A stretch of DNA of 42,737 nucleotides from Entrophospora sp. SA101. Its lineage: Eukaryota; Glomeromycota; Glomeromycetes; Entrophosporales; Entrophosporaceae. The position numbers and the translations under genes were made by a program. The notes below the pieces were generated by a model. The model was not told where the DNA came from and searched no databases. It saw only the letters and a program-made list of their open reading frames with translations. Of the stretch, positions 31,990-42,267 are shown piece after piece (within the stretch, counting starts at the first letter, position 1; each line of letters opens with the position of its first letter). The DNA lies in assembly GCA_958430865.1 (NCBI GenBank), contig CAUDNR010000047.1, positions 15,641 through 58,377 on the forward strand, read 5' to 3'.

Positions 31990-33475
31990 ATGTCATTTAA
32001 TAAGTTGTTATTACCAGAAAGGTGGGAAGTTGTATTTAAAATTAATAGTGAAATGTATAATAGTGCTCTGATTAATTCTGATAGAGAAAATAGAAAAGAT
32101 TATTTTTTTTCATTAGTCAAAGAAAAGGAAGAACTTTCTAAAGCTGAAAAAAATTATTGTAAAGAAAAGTTTGTTTATGATATTGAATTAAACAATGCAA
32201 TACATAAAAAGGGAAAATCAAAAGATTGTAACAAGTGCAAGTCAACAAGATACTCTGATAAATTCTGTGAAAACTGCATTAGTTTACAATTACAGAAACT
32301 TTTCACTACTTGGACATCTGGCAATAACATTATTGACCATTTTATCCAAAGATGTCAAATGAATTCTTCTTTGCCAACTTATATTTTAGAATGGATACCT
32401 TTTGAGCAATTTGATGATATAACAAAATTGACAGAAGGTGGGTTTAGTTCAATTTATACAGCTATATGGACAAGAGGAAGAATAACTGATTATGATGAAG
32501 ATAAAAAGAAATTCAGTTATTTTGGAGAACAAGAAGTAGTATTAAAAAGTTTAAATGATTCATGCGATCCAGGAAAAGGCTTTTTTGATGAGGTTTGTAG
32601 TTGTCATTTAAAACAATACTGTATTATATAACACTAAATGATTTTATATTCAATTTTAGGCAATTAATTATTCTAGAATTAAATCAAATTTAATTGTTCC
32701 TTGCTATGGTATAACTAAATTTCCAGATAATGGAAATTATGCAATTGTTTTAACTTATTTATCTGATGGAAATTTAAGGGGTTATTTACAAAAAAATCAT
32801 TTAAATTTAACATTAAAAGATAGAATTACAATGTTTAAATATTTATGTGATTCATTATATCACATACATGAAAAGGATTTAATCCATTGTGATTTACATA
32901 GTGGTAATTTATTAATGAGTGGTGGAAATTGTCACATTACTGATTTAGGATTATGTGGACCAGTTGATGAAAAATCATCAGATAAAGTCTATGGAATTGT
33001 GTCATATGTTGCACCTGAGCTACTTAGAGGCAATAACATGAAGAACACCAAAGAAACTGATATCTACAGTGTTGGGATGTTAATGTGGGAAATATTTGCA
33101 GGTCATCCACCATTTGATGATAGAGCTCACAATCATCGCTTAATCTTTGATATATGTGCAGAAGGTTTACGACCACCAATATTACCTGAAATGCCTGGAG
33201 ACTATGTACAAATGATGCAGAGGTGTTGGGATGTAAATCCATCCAACAGACCAACTATTAATGAGCTTTTTGAATTTGCTAAAGAAAAACTAGAGGATAT
33301 CCCTAAAAATGATATTACAATTTATGTTACCAATTGTGATAATAATTCACATCCATTAGCATATCATAAAAGTAGAATATTGGATGAGGAAATTGCTAAA
33401 TCCAAAAGCTTCAAAGTTTCTACAAGTAATGATAGTTCATTAAACAATATTGATCTTAACACTTTTTTTTTTTGA
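31990..33475 (+). CDS. Protein kinase, two exons (right-arm copy)
   Basis: Exon 1 is 31990-32592 and exon 2 is 32660-33475; the intron (32593-32659, GTTTGT...TTTTAG) is phase 0. The 472-residue product matches the copy at 4612-6097 in every residue compared, including the Cys-pair motif, HCDLHSGN loop, DLG and APE. Without splicing the first exon runs on for 11 codons to a stop, so the intron is needed for a complete kinase domain. The C-terminal tail after about residue 410 is polar and ends in FFF. Both copies keep every key residue except Phe in DFG, so both look active. An upstream ATG at 31918 is in frame. The function is assigned from motifs; the pathway is unknown. Confidence 0.9.
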
Positions 33476-34042
33476 AGTGTTGATTTTAAGAAAGGTGAAT
33501 CAAATTTCATTATTAATTAATTGGAATTTATTATCCATTAATTATTACTAACAACATTTTATTCCCATTTAATTAATTAGGGATTGATGAGCTTGATGGA
33601 GATTAAATTAATCATCCATTGTATAATTCACTACTATTAATTTATTCATTATATTCATTAATTAATTGATTTGTCCTTTCATTTTTTATTTTATATTTGA
33701 AACAACAGATTTTTCACCATTTGTAATTTTTGCCTTTGAGCAGATAAATGTTAAATATTTTGAAAGATTGATTGGACATTTTCTTTTTGAGTTTTCTTTT
33801 AATTATTTTATCTCATGTTACATATAATGAATGCAAGCATTGTTGAATCCATATAACATATCAACACATTGATGTTATATTATCTTCCAACAGATTAATA
33901 GCAAAATATAAAACTTCATAACATAGGATGAATTTACATAGTCATTAGCTATATAAATGTGTAGTTATCCACAAAAAAATATCTGCAAATTTTGCAGTCA
34001 GTACTGTATGCTTTTGCACTGTATGATCTGCAACAGTTGGTA

Positions 34043-34249
34043 GACATTCAGTACTGTACACTTTTGCATTCCTGTACTGTATGATATGCAAATTGGTATT
34101 TCTGTATTAATTTTTAATAGTACAAGTACAGAATTAATGTGTATTCAAAATTTGATTGGTGGAGGGTGTTGTGTACTGAATGATTTTTTCAATTTTGTAG
34201 ACCATACAGTACAGTAATGCAAAAGTGTGTATATACAGTACTGAATGTC
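34043..34249 (-). mobile_element. Tc1/mariner-like MITE with long TIRs (right arm)
   Basis: Reverse-complement partner of 3838-4044, with the same ends and TA flanks. Confidence 0.75.
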
Positions 34250-34666
34250 TATATTCTCCAAATTTTGTGATAAAATAGAACATTAATATTTATTATATCT
34301 GTAAAATTATTCATAAAAAAGATATCTGAATTAGCAGTTCAAAATCAATTCATATATACTGTTTAAATGTATAGCTTGCTTAATATTAATATAATGTTTC
34401 TGAATTAATAAATAATAAATATATATCATTAATGGACAGAAGGATTTGCAGGTTTATTTTAGTAAATCTTATTTTTAGGCATTTTCTTAATGGTGACATT
34501 AATTCAATTTTTAACAATTTGCAAGATGATTAATTTGATTTTTTCTTAATGTCAGTCATTTGATTTTTAAAAGGTTTTGTTGTAATTAATACTATAAAAT
34601 AGTAATTTTTACATATACACAGGAAATCAATAATAAACCTGGAAAGTTGCACACTAGTGGTTGTAT

Positions 34667-34788
34667 CCACTGAATGATACTCACCAATTATTCACTGATT
34701 ATCTGGTTAATCAAGTGCTGAAAAATTTTCATTGATTAATTAATTGGGTGTTGAAAATTTTCATTGGATAATTGGTGAATAATCAGTG
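34667..34788 (-). mobile_element. Small palindromic TIR element (right arm)
   Basis: Reverse-complement partner of 3299-3420, carried by the inverted duplication. Confidence 0.55.
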
Positions 34789-34981
34789 GTACAGAAATAT
34801 AAAAAATAAAAATTTTATCCAAAGAATACTAATACATTAAATACTATTTTATCCACTATTACACTATCACCAACATTCTTCTATTACAATAATATATCAA
34901 GTAATATGAATACCAACTGTGTCATTATTATCTAAAGAATATTTATGCATTGCAGTAACTTCTACTCCAAACGAATGTCTA

Positions 34982-35148
34982 CAGCCAAACCTTGTCACAG
35001 CAGACTGACTATAATTGAATTCTTGTCATAATGGATTTTTAAAATTTTTGCTTCATATTCACATTAAAATATAGAAACATAAAAATTAATCTTGCCACAA
35101 TGGGTTTTAAATAAATCTTCATTCATCCACTGTGTCAAGGTTTGACTG
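34982..35148 (-). mobile_element. pogo/Tigger-like MITE (right arm)
   Basis: This is the reverse-complement partner of 2939-3105, with the same ends and TA flanks. It was carried here by the inverted duplication and did not insert independently. Confidence 0.8.
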
Positions 35149-35588
35149 TATTTAGTGAAGCTGGAAACACAATGACAGCTGAACCAATAAAATTGAATCA
35201 TTATTATTTGTATTTCTTAAAAAAAAAAGTGCAATGTATTGAAAATATTTTTCCTGACAAATAAATAATTATTATAAATCAATGAATATTTGGCAGATAT
35301 TGGTGAATGACCAATTAATGCTGTGGGCAAAATCCAATTTTTAGTTCCAAAATATTTCAGATTTTTAGCATTCATTTCCAAAATGGTGGGATATTTCCAA
35401 AATGGCGGAATAAGTCCAAAAGGGTGGAATAAATCCAAATATCTGGTTTGTCAGTGTGTGTCATTATTATCATTAATCACAACATGGAAACTATCAAAAT
35501 AGTTTATTAGCAAATAGGCTTTGATTTGTGAATTCAATTTTTTAACCCAGGGTCATATGAAATGTAATATGCGTGATCCTCAAAATGT

Positions 35589-36196
35589 TAGAGGTTGGAA
35601 TTGACTAATTAGTTGACTATTTTAGTCAACTAAATAACTTTTTTTTTTAAACAACTAATAGTCAACTAATACTAATTATAATTATTGTCTGGCCAATTAT
35701 AAATGAAACCATTTTTTGTGGTACAAAAAAATTTAATGGAAAGTAATAAAAATAAATATGTGGAGTATCAATATTATGAAGAAGATGATAATGGTGGTGT
35801 TGGTGCTTGTGTTGGCGATAATTATCCATGTGAAATAATAAACATTGATACAAGGTCAAATCATTCCAACAATTCGTTGGCTTCAAGCTCAAGCAGTGGT
35901 TCCAGACCTTTAAAAAAACGAATTATAACATATAGCTTCATATGGAAGTATTTTGAGAAAATTAAAGATTCAAATGGAGATGAATTTGTAATCTGCAAAT
36001 TAAAAAAAAACGTTAATAATAACAGAATGAATATTCTAATTAAATAGGATGTTATTCTGTGACTAGTACGACCATTTTGCGAAGCAAATGGTTACACACT
36101 AGTATTAAAAAAATTTAGTTGACTAAATAGTCGACTAAAAGAAATTTTGACCAACTAGTAGTCGACTAAGGATTTTTTGGACGATTCCAACCTCTA
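35589..36196 (-). mobile_element. hAT-like element, deletion derivative (right copy)
   Basis: This 608-bp element has ends TAGAGGTTGGAATTGAC (35589) and the complement of TAGAGGTTGGAATCGTCC (ending 36196). It carries one frame at 35703-36047 (114 codons). The inner flank is CAAAATGT, the same half-duplication as in the left copy, but the outer flank (36197 onward, CCCTGGAG) does not match it. Subterminal GTCAACTA/TAGTTGAC motifs are present at both ends. The transposase catalytic domain is absent. Confidence 0.85.
35703..36047 (+). CDS. hAT N-terminal fragment, BED-finger-like
   Basis: The frame has 114 codons. An acidic, Ser-rich N-terminus (EDDNGGVGACVGDN, SNNSLASSSSSGSRPLKKR) is followed by TYSFIWKYFEKIKDSNGDEF and VICKLKKN. 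The W-x-x-F spacing and the single VICK resemble the first half of a BED zinc finger, the DNA-binding domain at the start of hAT transposases. The second Cys and the His pair are missing, so this is a truncated remnant. The left copy (minus strand, 2384-2166) stops after 72 codons. It could still make a DNA-binding peptide, but there is no evidence of expression. Confidence 0.45.
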   Translation: MKPFFVVQKNLMESNKNKYVEYQYYEEDDNGGVGACVGDNYPCEIINIDTRSNHSNNSLASSSSSGSRPLKKRIITYSFIWKYFEKIKDSNGDEFVICKLKKNVNNNRMNILIK

Positions 36197-37245
36197 CCCT
36201 GGAGTTTACCGAGACTGCACCAATCGTCAATGATGCTTTCACTAATCTTCCCTCACAGCACCCAGACCAGAGAAGGCTGCTGCCATGTTGGATGAAAAGT
36301 TACCTGCAATGATCCTGCCTCTAGTGTAAGGATGGCACTGTGACCAAGTCGCAACTCTGGAGGAATATTAAGAGAATCTGCAGCTTGTTTCAAGCTCAGG
36401 AGGTCACAATTCAGAGCAGGGTTGGTGGTCCTGAAATTGCATTTGGATTCTAATGTTAAGAGGGAAGTTGTAAAATAGTGTTTTGATTTGTATAATCATT
36501 TTAATAAATGCTCTGTTTTTTTGATACTAACCAATGTTTATAATTTTGGGTAAGGGACTGGATGGTTTTTGCCCAATAAGTCCTCTGTCCTGTAGGTTAA
36601 AATTATCACACGATTATATACATCTTTGTCAGCAATATGGCAACAAGAAAAAGAAAAAAGTTATAAAATGGTTCAAATTTTGGTATGTTATAATTAATCA
36701 TTTTCATACTCTGCTTTTCTTTAATTTTTGTCTGAAAAACTGAATTTGTTATTTTAGTAAATGGGGGTAGGGTTGTTGGCGAACAGGCATGCCACTGACA
36801 AGACAGGGATATACCAGCCAAACTCATGGAAAGGGATCTTTTGTCCAGACTTTGGGTCACATGGATGTTAAGCACAGAAAATGTACATTATAAATGTATA
36901 TTTTTTTCAACAAAATAAACATTTAAATAATTAATACTTTTCTTTTCATAAAAATTACAGCAACCCAGGACTCAAAACTCTGAATTCTGGGAAAATCCAG
37001 AACAGCACCACAGGTTGCAGCCTCCTGAGTTGCTGAATTTTCAACTAGTTGTAGGTGCCAACTTTGTACTGGAGGTGTATAACATACAGCAATCATCACA
37101 CAAGCACCAGCTATCAGTGATCAATGCCCATATGATAACAGCCAAACTTGGTCTGAGGGATGTGATAAGGGAAAAGTTTTGTCCAAAGCCTTCCAACTTG
37201 TTTAAACCTCTTTCAACCGTGGAAAAAAAAATTACATGGTGTTGA
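36197..37245 (+). pseudogene. Broken coding fragment of unknown family
   Basis: This stretch has more G+C than its surroundings and shows codon-like open segments in several frames. These are LEFTETAPIVNDAFTNLPSQ at 36201 and on, shifting frame to AAMLDEKLPAMILPLV near 36272-36330, and VTKSQLWRNIKRICSLFQAQ at about 36340. A 95-codon segment at 36961-37245 follows a good acceptor (AAATTACAG) and includes PELLNFQLVVGANFVLEVYN and INAHMITAKLGLRDVIREKF. At least one frameshift and a stop break the upstream part. I do not recognise it. It begins exactly at the outer end of the hAT-like element, so its 5' part may have been lost at the rearrangement breakpoint. Confidence 0.45.
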
Positions 37246-38389
37246 ATTGATGCTTTGCACGGAGTTTGCTTGTTTGTGATAGGAAATTTCAATTAAATCT
37301 GACCTGTGATCAACATCAGATTTATTATTCATAAGGAACCATAATTGATTATTGTGAGCCCCAGAGATCTGGGTAGACACAGTTTCATTTTTGCATGGCC
37401 TTGGTATTATTACTACTCAGGTGATGCAATTGTTTGTTATGTCAATGATGATATCAAATGTATTGCATGATCATCACAAGTATTGTAATACACATATCCA
37501 ATTTATTGAGACAAATGAATTCATATTCGAGGAAAGGATTAAAAAGATAAGTAATGTTTATTTATTTTGGTTCAACTAAAAGAAAAACACAAAATGATTT
37601 AATTAGTTTATATATATTAAATATTAAAGGGTAAAAAAAAACCCTAGGGGAGCCTTCTATGGGAATACTAAATCTTTCCATTATCATTATTACTGCACTC
37701 ACCTGCCAAAAGTATTTATTTTAAGTTTTAACATTAAAATTCGCAAATACAATCTTAGAAGTCAAACTACTCCTAACAATCAATAATTACATTTGATTAT
37801 TCCTGGAGAATAATAACTTCCTACTTCATTCTTTCTATATTCACTTTCTTTTTTCTGTTCCTATATTTTATTGATCTTTTGATTTGTATATTTATATAAA
37901 ATTACAATAAATAAATGCATGTTATATGAATATATCTTATGTTTCCCAGGGTGTTTAAAAATGAACTTATAAAGAAGCATAATTATTATGTGAATAAAAT
38001 TAATGTTCTCCAGCATTACCCAACTTCCACTAATTAATGATTAAATAAATGTGCTCTAATGTGTATTATTACATGTGTAAATGTGTGTGTTATGTCTATT
38101 AAAAATAAGGTTGGTGTTGGCAACTGATTTTGAAATCTGTAACTGGTTGCAACTACTTAGTTGCAGAGCCACCTTTAATTAAAAATGCTTCTGTGTTAAT
38201 TTATAACATTCTGAGTTACAACAAAAACAAATAACATAATAAAAATAGAACAACCATGAGTATTGTAGCATGGTGGACATTCAATTTGTGTTACAAGGGG
38301 GTAAACAACAAGTATCACAAAAATATTGAGCGTTTATTGGTTAATTATTTTTTAATATTAATAATATAATTAATATTAATATATAATGT
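37246..38389. other. A+T-rich intergenic stretch
   Basis: Nothing I can support as a gene. Short frames here have no recognisable content. Two convergent coding remnants end on either side. Confidence 0.5.
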
Positions 38390-38812
38390 TTAAATATCCG
38401 TTGTATTGAAATTATATATTGCAAGCCTAAGTTTTTGATCCAAATTGTTATCAAATGTTACATTAGGAATATCATTATCAATTGATGGATTATCATTTGA
38501 ATTTTCATCATCATCATCATCCTCATTTTCATTCCCATTTTCATCTAATATAGATGTATTTTCTATATTTTCCAATCGTTGTATATACAAATTACCTAAA
38601 GTTTTAATTCCATTAATAAAATAATCTAAACAATACTGACATTTGCAATTTAATTCTTGAAAACATATATTATGATACGCATGACCACATATCAAAATGT
38701 TTGAATTACAATCCTCTCCAATATTGCAATCCTCATAATCACACTTAATATTAGGATCTGGTGGATTTGATGTATGATATCCTGAAGGTAATGTACAGAA
38801 CTGAACTTCCAA
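38390..38812 (-). pseudogene. RING-like C-terminal piece of the broken gene
   Basis: This is the last open segment of the broken gene. CDYEDCNIGEDC, LICGHAYHNICF and CKCQYC give a C...C...C-G-H...H...C...C-x-x-C spacing like RING-H2 fingers, which often mark E3 ubiquitin ligases. An acidic run (DENGNENEDDDDDENSNDN) follows. It lacks its own plausible promoter. Upstream bases (38813-38900) continue in frame with KGKKKTYILPTFNLEVQFC before a frame break, so it belongs to the larger gene and is not independent. Confidence 0.6.
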
Positions 38813-40282
38813 ATTAAATGTTGGTAAGATATATGTTTTCTTTTTGCCCTTTGGAATTATTTGCTCATTATTTTTATTTGCTAAAATTTTTTGGAAAATC
38901 CTAATAAAAATACTGCAGATTTTTTAACCATCATATCAATCTTTTTTTTTGTATATGGATATTTTTTTAAATTTAAAAATGGACTTAGAAATTCAGAATT
39001 ATGACGCTTGAAATCTATTGTTAAAGCATCATGTCATAAACCATCTGGATTAAAATTTTTTTTTGGAGTATTTCTACTAAAGACTAGTGTGCCGTAATCC
39101 AAAAAAGGAAAAAGTATGGTTGCAAAAGTGGTCACAAAGGTAATTGCAACCACTTTTTTTCTGCCATAAATACAATTACTACCATCATCATAATTTACAG
39201 CACTAGTCTTTAATTTCTACGAACCAAACTATGAAAGTTTTCAATAAAATATTCATTAAATTCTGATAAATGTTCCTTCAGGATATCATACATAGGATGA
39301 TCTATAGTTAGCCAATAAAATATATCAGAAAGAAAAGCAATCATGATTTTGTCATAATTTTTTCTTTTAAATCTCATCATTACCGTCCATAATCTAAAAA
39401 TTGTTTCAATATATTCCTGAAAATGGCCTTCCCTAAATAATATTGCGTATACATCCAAGGTAGAAGGAATAAGACTATCTAATAATTCTAGAAATATTTG
39501 GTATTCAGTATTTCTAATTGTTTGAAATTTTATAATAATATGTTTTCTTATAATAGACCATCCTGAATAAGCCAAATGTAAAATCAAATTAATCATCCAA
39601 GGTTGTGGTGTTAAAGAAACATTTCATTGTCTTTGAAATATATCTTTATATAAAAGATTGAAAAATGGATAATATTTCTTAAATGTAGTTTCTTTGGTAT
39701 TTAAGGAAACATGAAGAGGGCCTAATAAAGGGACAAATTTGATGATTTTATCAAAAATACCTGAATTTTCTTGATATCTTTGCCTTAGTGTAATTGCTTT
39801 CCATATAAAGTATTGTCCAGGGTAGTCAGCTGGAACTGGAATAATAAATTCAGATAAGTAATTGTCTATTAAAGGTATTTTTATAAACAAATCAATCAAA
39901 TTTAAATAATCATCTAAAGATTTAATTCTTGTGGAATAAAATCCACAAGTTTAACTGTATCCATTTTATGTGTTTCTATATGATTAATATGTAGATCTGA
40001 TTCGTAGTTATGAATAGTTAAATGATCAATTAATGAATCTTCTGTGAGATTTGATGAATCACTTATGCAAAACCATGATGATTTCCTTTCTACATAACTA
40101 ATTCCAAAAAGTGAAATATAATCATTTGTTAAAACCCAAGATAGCAAATCTACATCAATATTGAGAGGATTGTGAAGTGGTTCATTCATATTTGAAAAAT
40201 ATGGTATTGGTGAAATCTTAGGTGTATGTATTGTGAGATCAAAATTCTGCATCTCACACAAATCTATTGATTCGGTTATAAT

Positions 40283-41192
40283 ATTATTTATCCCTTCCTA
40301 TGGCAGTATCCAGTTGTGTAATTCTTTGATTACTTTCTTTCACTATAGCGCTCAAGCTATTTAATTATTTGCAGGGCAAGTTTTTTTACTTCCTTCCGGT
40401 AACGTTTTCTCAGCAGTTGCTATGTTTGCTGCCTGAGCCGGAACATGTCAATTATTATCTCTTCTGATAATAATCCCAGTATCCTCCTTGATACTGATGT
40501 GTTGTGTTTTGATGGTTCAATGTTTCTTAACTGACCGCACCTAGCTAGGGTTTCCACTTGTTTAGGCGTTGGTCTAATCTAAAAATAAAGAAAATAAAAT
40601 TAAAGAAATATATACAACTATACTTATCAAAGGCGTCCCCCTGGTAAGATAGTAATTAATTTATTAATTACGAAAATGTAATTTTCGAAGATAACAAGGA
40701 CAAGGTCAAGGTCAAGGACAAGGACAAGGACAAGGTTTATTTATAATAATATTTGAGTTTACTAAAAAAACTAATAAACTAATAAACTAAAGATTACATG
40801 AAAGAGAATTTTACAACGTATTTATACATTTTAGAGGTTCTATCATCTAGTTCTCCGATTTCTTTAAAATCCTAAATTATACTAATTAATGTATTCTTTA
40901 ATCATTATTTAAACCTTCCATGTAGAATTATTTTCAAGTAATTTCTAGTCAACATGAGTCATGTAAAATTCTTTTGTTTAAATATTATTCTGAGACTTTG
41001 TAATTCGTTACATTTTAGAATGTTGGAATATTTATATTTCCAATATTTCCGTGAGTCAATTATTTTATTGGTGTTAATATTAACTGTTTTGATCACTTGA
41101 TCAGTTTTTCCGATTTTATTTGCGTGTAACTTCGTAAATTATTTCCGATTTATATGTTCGTTTCCTGTGATTTATAATTTACTATTTTATAG
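40283..41192 (-). mobile_element. 910-bp insertion splitting the gene
   Basis: The segment is flanked by TATAAT (40277-40282) and TATCAT (41193-41198), an imperfect 6-bp duplication. Removing it with one duplicate joins MI to TESIDLCEM in frame. On the minus strand it has an A+T-rich promoter-like half (41190-40740), a run of seven CAAGGA/CAAGGT hexamers (40695-40736), and a broken coding relic at about 40580-40430 (PTPKQVETLARCGQLRNIEP, VSRRILGLLSEEIIIDM). Another short coding-like stretch follows (ESNQRITQLDTAIGRDK). The promoter-like half resembles part of the direct repeat at about 24290-24540 (shared AGAAATCGG.GAACTAGATGAT). The class is unknown: a partial retroelement or a fragment of another multicopy gene. 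Confidence 0.6.
40695..40736 (+). repeat. CAAGGA/CAAGGT hexamer repeat
   Basis: Seven consecutive hexamers occur, each CAAGGA or CAAGGT. A shorter run of the complementary CCTTGT type is at 24510-24534 and 28318-28342, at the equivalent place in related sequence. Confidence 0.85.
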
Positions 41193-41752
41193 TATCATAG
41201 TATTTGCCATATGAGCAACTTGGGATAGCTTTTCATCTGTTGGATTCCTTGATTGTTGGATGTCGTGGTAATCATCAATTAAACCTATTATAAGAGAGTT
41301 TATATTTTTTTCAATATATTCTTCTAAATTTTCTTTGTGTCTATTAACAATTTCATTTTTTTCTCTTAATACAGTTTTATATGTTGTAGTAATTCCACAT
41401 TTGGAAAGTAAATTTATTCCAGCTGCAGAAGTACCAGTTGAAGACATATGTAATGCTAATTCTTTTTTTCCCAATGTTATTTGTTTGTTTCTTAGACCTA
41501 CAATTTGATAACAAAGTATTATAATTTTTTTTTTTAAATCTTCTTGAGTTTTTTTGTTTTTTGAAGAAGGATTCATACTTTGATAAAGCATATCAAAAAA
41601 CCCAATCAATTCCGAGTCTTTTTCCTCAATAATTCGAACAAACTCATCAGGATCATTAATTGGAGGTTTATTTTCTCTATGTTGATGATTATAAAGGACA
41701 GTTGACATTTTTTTTACTTGTTCATTAAAAAATTGTGAAAATTCAATCATAT
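41187..41752 (-). CDS. Exon 2 of broken gene, ended by insertion
   Basis: The 187-codon frame runs MIEFSQFFNEQVKKM to VAHMANTMIL, then TAA contributed by inserted DNA. It is helical, with FVRIIEEKDSELIGFFDMLY and INSLIIGLIDDYHDIQQSRN. Without the insertion the frame continues directly into TESIDLCEMQNFDLTIHTPK at 40276. The exon itself has no stop or frameshift, which suggests the insertion is relatively recent or the truncated product is tolerated. Confidence 0.65.
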
Positions 41753-41879
41753 CTACGTAAAAAAAAAAATGACAATAAAAAAATAATATATATATAATTA
41801 ATTTCCTTTAAAAATTTTTTTTAAATAAAACAAATTTACAATTACAAAAAAATAATTTTTAAATAAATTTTACAATTAC

Positions 41880-42267
41880 CTTTAATCTTATCAACAGATG
41901 GCCTTGTAATAGACTCCATTTCTTGTTTTAAGTTATCTATACTGTTTTTTAAATTATCTATTTCATTTTGTAATTCTATTATTTCTGAAGAAGAAGATAT
42001 GTTAGTATTTAATTTATTTAATTCTTTTCTTAATTTTTTTGTCGTTGGTAAATATGATTCCTGACTAGTATTAAGTCTATGTCTTTGATATTTGATGTTT
42101 CTATCCCGTTGAACCTTTGAGGTGTAACACTTTGTACAGAGAGAATCGCCTATATTAAGTTCAAAGCATCCTCCTCCTTCAGCTTTTCCTTTAGTAGTTT
42201 CATTTATTGTTCTAAAATATTCAGATTTAGTTTCTTTACAAAGCATCCATTGTTTAATTTTTGGCAT
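41880..42267 (-). CDS. Exon 1 of broken gene: Cys cluster plus coiled coil
   Basis: ATG at 42267 is chosen over the upstream GTG. The exon ends at KIK plus one base before GTAATTG; the acceptor TACGTAG is followed by AT, restoring a GAT codon and then MIEFSQFF at 41750. Four Cys between residues about 10 and 50 could bind zinc. Residues about 70-120 are heptad-like. Exons 1 and 2 form a frame of 317 residues that could be expressed as a truncated protein ending at ANTMIL, where the insertion supplies the stop. Confidence 0.6.

Larger units (their letters stand above)
33476..35588. other. Non-coding part of right arm, downstream of kinase
   Basis: This is the reversed counterpart of 2499-4611. 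It holds the same MITEs and no gene. It ends with CAAAATGT, the surviving half of the hAT target-site duplication. Confidence 0.7.
30216..36196 (-). repeat. Right arm of long inverted repeat
   Basis: This is the reverse-complement partner of 130-7870, about 22.3 kb away. It carries the second kinase copy and the same small TIR elements. Its inner end at 30216 falls inside a pogo-like transposase remnant and overlaps the end of a direct repeat by TTTTA (30216-30220). Its outer end coincides exactly with the terminal inverted repeat of a hAT-like element at 36196, where the expected target-site duplication is missing. Confidence 0.95.
38390..42267 (-). pseudogene. Large broken gene: Cys-rich, coiled coil, core, RING-like end
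   Basis: The parts in order on the minus strand are: exon 1 42267-41880 (start MPKIKQWMLCKETK); a 127-bp GT-AG intron; exon 2 from 41752; an insertion at 40283-41192; then 40276 down to 38390. Exon 1 has a Cys cluster (LCKETK, GGGCFELNIGDSLCTKC) and a coiled coil (ELQNEIDNLKNSIDNLKQEM). The core includes NEPLHNPLNIDVDLLSW, LLGPLHVSLNTKET and DYPGQYFIWKAI. The C-terminus has a RING-like CGHAYHNICF...CKCQYC and an acidic tract. Damage includes a one-base frameshift near 39930, an in-frame TGA at 39624-39626, and further breaks at about 39200, 39034 and 38895. It resembles multicopy transposon-like genes of Rhizophagus, perhaps DUF6589-related; that family name is a guess. Confidence 0.7.
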
